Assembly: GCA_945896935.1 (NCBI GenBank)
Contig: CAMDER010000046.1
Coordinates: 1-10,769, forward strand
DNA: 10,769 nt
Source of the DNA: Bifidobacterium breve
GTDB lineage: Bacteria > Actinomycetota > Acidimicrobiia > Acidimicrobiales > Ilumatobacteraceae
Direction of reading: 5' to 3'
In this document: in pieces, positions 6,184-10,769 of the stretch
Layout of the letters: the number at the start of each line of letters is the position of its first letter
Numbering within the stretch: the stretch's first letter is position 1
Translations under genes and position numbers: made by a program
The notes under the pieces: model-generated
Databases searched by the model: none
What the model was told of the DNA's origin: nothing
Seen by the model: the letters and a program-made list of their open reading frames with translations, nothing else

Positions 6184-7815
6184 TTAGGGGGCGAGAGCGG
6201 CGAGCAGTTGTCGCAATTCGCTCTCGGCCATATCAACCGCTTCGCCGTACAACTTCACTTTGGGTTCGGTCCCGCTCGGTCGAATTTGTAAGCGCACTCC
6301 CCGACCGCCAACTTCGTCAAGCCATACCCGTAACAGATTGGCTTCGGGAAAATCTTCAACTCCAGCGACGCGACGACCACCAATCATTTCAGGCGGATGA
6401 GCTCGTAGTTGCTCGACGACCGCTGCACCCTCGCTCGGACTCATCTTGATACTCATCTCGGTAGTCACGTGATGTCCGTACTCAGTGGCGATCTCATCTA
6501 ATCGATCTTGCAATGTCACACCGTCACGCTTTGCTAACGCAACAATTTCAGTCATCACCAAGGCCGCAGAAATTCCGTCTTTATCAAGCGGGCGGTCCGC
6601 AACTAAATATCCCAACGCTTGCTCGTAGGCGAAAACCAAACGCTTATTCGGATGTCGCACGACCGCATCGGCGATCCATTTGAATCCAGTGAAAGTTTCG
6701 GCGAAAGCCACTCCATGCTGGCGGGCCATTTTCCCAAGCAACGACGAAGACACCAGTGTCGTGACCACCAATCGGTCATCGCCTTTCGTATGGCGCAATA
6801 TGTGATCGCCCAACAACCAGCCAATTTCGTCGCCCCGCAACAGTCGCCATTCCCTAGAAGCATCACTGCCTACCGGAATCGCAACTCCCAACCGATCGGC
6901 ATCAGGGTCATTGGCCAACGCAACATCGGCTCCAATTTTCTGGGCGAGTTCAATCACCAAGTCCATCGCACCTGGTTCTTCAGGGTTCGGAAATGAAACA
7001 GTCGGGAATGAACCATCTGGTACTTGTTGTGCCTCGACCACGGTTGGGACAGCAAACCCAACTGCAGTAAACGCCTTCATCAACGTGTCGCCACCAACAC
7101 CATGCATCGCGGAGTACGCGACTTTGACGGAGGGAAGATTACGAGACAGCCGCACCGATGGAAGCCAATTCACATAATCCTCAACACACTCGATTCCCAG
7201 TACCTGAATCAAAGGCGAATCTTCGGGCGCTAGTTCGATGAGCGTCGGATCAAAACTTTCAATCGCATCCGAAATAAGCGCGTCGTGCGGCGGAACAATC
7301 TGAGCACCCGAACCTAGATACACCTTGTAACCGTTGTCTTGAGGTGGGTTATGACTTGCTGTCACCATGACACCAGCCGCAACACCAAGCCGGGTGATAT
7401 TCCATGCAAGAACTGGAGTCGGAATGACTTGTGGCAACAACATTGCTTTCATTCCCCGTGCTGCCGCAACTCGCGCAGTATCAAGTGCGAACACATCACT
7501 CTTTCGTCGCGCATCAAAACCAATCAAAATTCCGGCTTCTGCAGAACCTTCAACAGTACGGAGCAAGTAATCAACGAGTCCGGCTGCTGCTTGCCGAACG
7601 ACCAAACGATTCATCCGCAACGGGCCTGCTCCAACTTTGGCACGAAGACCCGCAGTGCCAAACATCAAACGACCGGCGAATCGTTCATCTAATTCTTCAA
7701 CTGAACCATCTTCATCTGAACCTTTAATGAGTTCAATCAGTTCGCGACGGATGTCTTCGTCGGGTTCGGCCTGTAACCAGTTCTCTGCGATGTCACGACT
7801 CGAGTCACGACTCAT
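6184..7815 (-). CDS. Phosphohexomutase/phosphopentomutase, PGM2-like phospho-sugar mutase
   Basis: An alpha-D-phosphohexomutase of 543 residues (544 from the alternative ATG at 7818, used for numbering here). It interconverts sugar 1- and 6- (or 5-) phosphates through a phosphoserine. Visible elements: FGTAGLR (53-59); active-site TASHNPP with Ser155 (codon at 7354-7356); metal loop DPDADR (304-309); GDEIGWLL (329-336); TFTGFKWIA (375-383); sugar-binding YEQALGY (398-404, where many members have EESxG); and phosphate-binding RPSGTEP (513-519). Length and the FGTAGLR and YExALGY forms point to the PGM2-like branch, which includes phosphopentomutases, rather than to PgcA or GlmM. The start is ATGATG: AAGGA overlaps the stop of the upstream kinase and is six bases from the second ATG but three from the first, so 7815 is preferred. 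The kinase and mutase are six to nine bases apart and surely co-transcribed. Confidence 0.9.
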   Translation of the reverse strand: MSRDSSRDIAENWLQAEPDEDIRRELIELIKGSDEDGSVEELDERFAGRLMFGTAGLRAKVGAGPLRMNRLVVRQAAAGLVDYLLRTVEGSAEAGILIGFDARRKSDVFALDTARVAAARGMKAMLLPQVIPTPVLAWNITRLGVAAGVMVTASHNPPQDNGYKVYLGSGAQIVPPHDALISDAIESFDPTLIELAPEDSPLIQVLGIECVEDYVNWLPSVRLSRNLPSVKVAYSAMHGVGGDTLMKAFTAVGFAVPTVVEAQQVPDGSFPTVSFPNPEEPGAMDLVIELAQKIGADVALANDPDADRLGVAIPVGSDASREWRLLRGDEIGWLLGDHILRHTKGDDRLVVTTLVSSSLLGKMARQHGVAFAETFTGFKWIADAVVRHPNKRLVFAYEQALGYLVADRPLDKDGISAALVMTEIVALAKRDGVTLQDRLDEIATEYGHHVTTEMSIKMSPSEGAAVVEQLRAHPPEMIGGRRVAGVEDFPEANLLRVWLDEVGGRGVRLQIRPSGTEPKVKLYGEAVDMAESELRQLLAALAP

Positions 7816-7824
7816 CATGTGTCC

Positions 7825-8826
7825 TTAGAACTTTGGTAACAGAGTATGCAACTCAACAAGCGGTCGCGGACCAACGTGCGAAATCACTTCACCTGCCGCA
7901 ATGGAGCCAAGGATGCCACATTCTTTGAGTGAGTACCCGTTCGTATAGCCAAACAAGAAGCCCGAGGCGTACAAATCTCCTGCGCCGGTCGTATCAAGCA
8001 CATGAGGCACATCTTCGGCTGGCACATCGATGATTTCTTCACGAGTGATGATTGACGCTCCGCGGGGACCGCGTGTAATAACGGCCAACGAACTGTCGCG
8101 ACGAACTGCTGCAACTGCCGCCTCAAAAGTGTCAATTTGATAGAGCGACAAAAGCTCATCTTCGTTACCGAACAAGATGTCCACTTCGTCAGCGACTAAA
8201 GCGCGGAAATCGTCTCGGTGACGATCAACGCAAAAACTGTCCGACAAGCTCAACGACACTTCACGACCAGCATCGTGAGCGGCACGAGCAGCCTTACGAA
8301 ACGCCGCCTTGGCGTCATCGCGGTCGAAGAGATAGCCCTCCATATAGAGAACTTTTCCAGACGCAACCACCGAGACATCAACGTCGCTTGGTTCCATGAA
8401 AGATGAAACTCCCAAAAAGGTATTCATAGTTCGTTGTGCATCTGGTGTCACAACAATGATGCAGCGACCAGTTGGAATTCCATCAAGATGATGTCCTGGG
8501 CTGAAGTGCACGCCCACGGCCAGCAAGTCATGCCCAAAAACGTCACCCAAATCATCGTGGCTCACCTTGCCGATATAGGCAGCCTTGCCACCAAAACTTG
8601 CGACTCCACAAACGGTGTTGGCAGCCGAACCGCCACTCATCTCCACGGCCGTACCCAACGCTTTGTACAGATGCAGCGCCCGATCGGTATCAACGAGGGT
8701 CATCGAACCCTTCACCAGAGATTGTTGATGAATAAAATCATCATCAGCATGAGCAATGACATCAACAAGAGCGTTGCCAATTCCTACAACGTCGTAAATC
8801 GGTCCAGAGATTGGCTGTGATGACAC
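7825..8826 (-). CDS. PfkB-family sugar/nucleoside kinase, adenosine-kinase-like
   Basis: A 333-residue ribokinase-fold kinase that transfers phosphate from ATP to a hydroxymethyl group. Visible: the N-terminal strand YDVVGIGNALVDVIA (11-25), signature GGSAANTV (65-72), FLGVSSFM, the DILFGNEDEL segment typical of this family, and DTTGAGDLYASGFL (278-291) with catalytic Asp284 (codon 7975-7977) in the anion hole GAGD. Proteins with this pattern and length are usually annotated adenosine kinase in proteobacteria and actinobacteria. Ribokinase or another nucleoside kinase remains possible because substrate residues cannot be read with certainty. Start: GTG at 8826, directly before MSSQPISGPIYDVVG; the next in-frame Met (residue 42) would remove the conserved first strand. 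No Shine-Dalgarno sequence is visible. Its stop overlaps the mutase ribosome site, and it is divergent from the aminopeptidase with a 90-base spacer. Confidence 0.88.
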   Translation of the reverse strand: MSSQPISGPIYDVVGIGNALVDVIAHADDDFIHQQSLVKGSMTLVDTDRALHLYKALGTAVEMSGGSAANTVCGVASFGGKAAYIGKVSHDDLGDVFGHDLLAVGVHFSPGHHLDGIPTGRCIIVVTPDAQRTMNTFLGVSSFMEPSDVDVSVVASGKVLYMEGYLFDRDDAKAAFRKAARAAHDAGREVSLSLSDSFCVDRHRDDFRALVADEVDILFGNEDELLSLYQIDTFEAAVAAVRRDSSLAVITRGPRGASIITREEIIDVPAEDVPHVLDTTGAGDLYASGFLFGYTNGYSLKECGILGSIAAGEVISHVGPRPLVELHTLLPKF

Positions 8827-8834
8827 GAGCCATA

Positions 8835-8840
8835 ACGCTA
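8835..8840 (-). promoter_or_regulatory. Possible -10 hexamer TAGCGT for the kinase-mutase operon
   Basis: On the minus strand TAGCGT (fits TANNNT) is followed by eight bases and then the GTG at 8826, which lacks a ribosome site. A transcript starting there would have a leader of at most about two bases. The spacing is not as exact as at the three TACGNT sites, so the call is tentative. Confidence 0.3.
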
Positions 8841-8904
8841 GTCCCTAGAGACCCACTGAACAGGTTTCGCAAGTTCGGCATGGCAGCCAAGACAGCCACG
8901 GCAG

Positions 8905-8910
8905 TACGCT
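8905..8910 (+). promoter_or_regulatory. -10 hexamer TACGCT of a leaderless aminopeptidase transcript
   Basis: TACGCT is followed by six bases (CGGTCC) and the GTG at 8917. This GTG is the only usable start between the in-frame stop at 8857-8859 and the conserved N-terminal region, so the coincidence is not a product of picking the start to fit. No Shine-Dalgarno sequence and no clear -35 are visible. Confidence 0.6.
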
Positions 8911-8916
8911 CGGTCC

Positions 8917-10769
8917 GTGACTTCTTCGCAAATTGATTCGCCCTCCGATCGCAGCCAACTTGATCCGTTCCGTCTCCCCCGACACATCATTCCGAGCCGT
9001 TACGACCTCACGCTTGAGCCCCATCTGAATGACGCCACCTTTGATGGTCAAGCCGTTATCACTGTTGACGTATTAGTCACTACCCGCTTCATCGTTCTCA
9101 ATTCGATCGAACTCGACATCAAGTCCGTCTTCGTTGATGGCCAACCAGCGCCCTTCAGCCTCGATGAAGAATCTGAACGGCTTTTCATCGGACTTATTGA
9201 AGAACTACAGCCCGGCACAGCCATGATTGACATCGTCTTCTCTGGCATCTTGAACGACAAACTTCGCGGTTTTTATCGCAGTACCTATGTCGACGAACAC
9301 GGCCAGCAACAAGTCGTTGCTGCAACTCAGATGCAATCAACCGACTGTCGCCGCGCATTCCCGTGTTTTGACGAACCCGATTTCAAAGCGGTCTTCGCCA
9401 CAACGCTCATCGCTTCCCCCGACCACTTAGCCATCAGTAACGGGCCAGAAATCTCCCGACTGAAAATCAACCGCGAAGATGGCGACAAGGTCGCAGTCAC
9501 ATTTGCCGACACCATGCCAATGAGCACCTACTTGGTTGCATTCGTGGTGGGCAAGCTTGAAGCAACCGAGCCCGTCGACGTTGACGGAGTTCCACTGCGA
9601 ATTGTGCACACCCCTGGCAAAGGTCACCTGACAAGTTTTGGGCTTGACGTCGGGGCGAAAAGCCTGCGCTGGTTCGTTAACTATTACGGCATCCCCTACC
9701 CCGATGCCAAAATCGACATGGTTGCACTTCCCGATTTCGCGGCGGGTGCGATGGAAAATGTGGGCTGTATCACCTACCGCGAAAGCCTTTTACTAGTTGA
9801 TCCAAAAACCAGCACTCAGGCCGATCAACAAAACGTTGCTGATGTTGTGAGCCACGAACTTGCCCACATGTGGTTCGGTGACCTCGTCACCATGAAATGG
9901 TGGAACGGCATTTGGCTCAACGAGGCTTTCGCCACCTTCATGGAAGTAGCTGCGGTCGATTCTTTCCGAACCGAATGGCAACGTTGGACAAGTTTCTCAC
10001 TTGAGCGTTCTGCTGCATTCGAAGTTGATTCACTACTGAACACCCGTTCTGTTGAGTTTGAAGTTCGTTCAGCACAAGATTGCGAAGGAATGTTTGACGT
10101 TCTCACGTATCAGAAGGGCGGATCGCTCCTGCGCATGCTGGAGCAATATCTCGGAACCGAACGGTTTCGAGATGGAATTCGTCTGTACTTGACGACTCAC
10201 TCATACGGGAATACTGAAACCTCCGATTTATGGGACGCCATCGAAACCGCAGTTTCTAACGATGGCGGTGAACCGGTGCGTGATTTGATGGATTCGTGGA
10301 TCTGGCAACCCGGCTATCCCCTCATCACGGCAAGTCTTGACGCGACAAAAACGAAACTGATTCTCCAACAGCAGCGATTTTCTTTTACCCCCGAATTGCT
10401 GACTGACGCGCAACATTGGCTCGTCCCCATTCATATTCGTATCAACGGCATAGAGACCAAGTACTTATTGTCAGATCAGGCATTAGAAATTCCTGTCGCC
10501 AATGACAACGCCACAATCGTCGTCAATGCTGGTGGTTTTGGCTATTACCGCGTTGCCTATTCACCCGAACTACTCACACGACTTCAAGGGCCAGAATTGG
10601 CCAAGCTTGCAGTCATTGAGCGCTACAGCCTCGTCGACGATGCATGGAACGCCGTTGTCGCTGGACGACTGGCTGCAATTGACTTCGTATCGTTCGTGAG
10701 CGGATTTACTCATGAGCGCGACCTTGCAGTCTGGCAAGCCATCGCCATCGGGCTTCGCGGTTGCGGACG
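8917..10769 (+). CDS. M1-family zinc aminopeptidase, 3' truncated by window edge
   Basis: Removes N-terminal residues from peptides, probably in the cytoplasm since no signal peptide is seen. 617 codons are present, and roughly the last quarter is missing compared with usual family members of about 850 residues. Domains: an N-terminal beta saddle (begins LPRHIIPSRYDLTLEPHL, about 19-36; contains STDCRRAFPCFDEP); the catalytic domain with GAMEN (277-281), zinc motif HELAH (313-317) and third ligand Glu336 in WLNEAFATF (HExxH-X18-E), and Tyr398 in LTYQKGG as transition-state stabiliser; then a beta domain (from about 465) and the start of an ERAP1_C-like helical domain (FGYYRVAYSPEL onward). 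All catalytic residues are intact. PepN or puromycin-sensitive aminopeptidase-like is the best label. The start is GTG at 8917, the only candidate in the open frame. Confidence 0.95.
   Translation, partial: MTSSQIDSPSDRSQLDPFRLPRHIIPSRYDLTLEPHLNDATFDGQAVITVDVLVTTRFIVLNSIELDIKSVFVDGQPAPFSLDEESERLFIGLIEELQPGTAMIDIVFSGILNDKLRGFYRSTYVDEHGQQQVVAATQMQSTDCRRAFPCFDEPDFKAVFATTLIASPDHLAISNGPEISRLKINREDGDKVAVTFADTMPMSTYLVAFVVGKLEATEPVDVDGVPLRIVHTPGKGHLTSFGLDVGAKSLRWFVNYYGIPYPDAKIDMVALPDFAAGAMENVGCITYRESLLLVDPKTSTQADQQNVADVVSHELAHMWFGDLVTMKWWNGIWLNEAFATFMEVAAVDSFRTEWQRWTSFSLERSAAFEVDSLLNTRSVEFEVRSAQDCEGMFDVLTYQKGGSLLRMLEQYLGTERFRDGIRLYLTTHSYGNTETSDLWDAIETAVSNDGGEPVRDLMDSWIWQPGYPLITASLDATKTKLILQQQRFSFTPELLTDAQHWLVPIHIRINGIETKYLLSDQALEIPVANDNATIVVNAGGFGYYRVAYSPELLTRLQGPELAKLAVIERYSLVDDAWNAVVAGRLAAIDFVSFVSGFTHERDLAVWQAIAIGLRGCG

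Noticed and set aside
1..10769. Defence system, CRISPR array, mobile element, tRNA or rRNA
   Set aside because: Reading both strands showed no regularly spaced repeats, transposase or integrase motifs, nuclease/helicase modules or cloverleaf sequences. Nearly all of the window is accounted for by housekeeping-type genes.

Overview
The window is an ordinary chromosomal stretch, probably from an actinobacterium of the Acidimicrobiia/Ilumatobacter type. That placement is an inference. It rests on moderate GC (about half by eye), frequent GTG starts, starts without Shine-Dalgarno sequences but with a -10-like hexamer directly upstream, and the gene repertoire (FadE-type acyl-CoA dehydrogenase, SDR, CrtC/AttH-like protein, PGM2-like mutase, M1 aminopeptidase). 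I see no rRNA, tRNA, insertion sequence, integrase, CRISPR array or phage gene. No gene-free stretch exceeds 300 bases.

Layout. Bases 1-2339 (+) form a compact run: the 3' end of an acyl-CoA dehydrogenase, a LapA/DUF1049 two-helix membrane protein, an alpha/beta hydrolase, and a PAP2 phosphatase whose start overlaps the hydrolase stop. It meets head-on, with a 5-base gap, a minus-strand secreted lipoprotein with a metzincin-like zinc site (2345-3481). Upstream of that, on the same strand, lies an unknown 68-residue acidic protein with the best ribosome binding site in the window (3578-3784). A divergent spacer follows. Then come a classical SDR (3956-4783), a 109-residue SH3-like protein ending in the clamp-binding-like pentapeptide QLTLF (4786-5115), and a CrtC/AttH-like protein (5133-6158). 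These converge on a minus-strand pair: a PfkB-family adenosine-kinase-like protein (7825-8826) and a PGM2-like phosphohexo-/phosphopentomutase (6184-7815). The kinase is divergent from an M1 aminopeptidase that runs off the right edge (8917-10769).

How the genes fit together. The kinase/mutase pair looks like a nucleoside or ribose-phosphate salvage operon. The left-hand run mixes lipid-related catabolic and membrane functions without one obvious pathway. Two observations stand out. First, three independently chosen plus-strand starts (3956, 5133, 8917) each carry TACGNT followed by exactly six bases and then the start codon, which is the geometry expected of leaderless transcripts. Two minus-strand genes have looser versions. 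Second, the uncharacterised small protein with the QLTLF tail is a candidate partner of the DNA sliding clamp. I found no convincing multi-gene defence, toxin or secondary-metabolite system.
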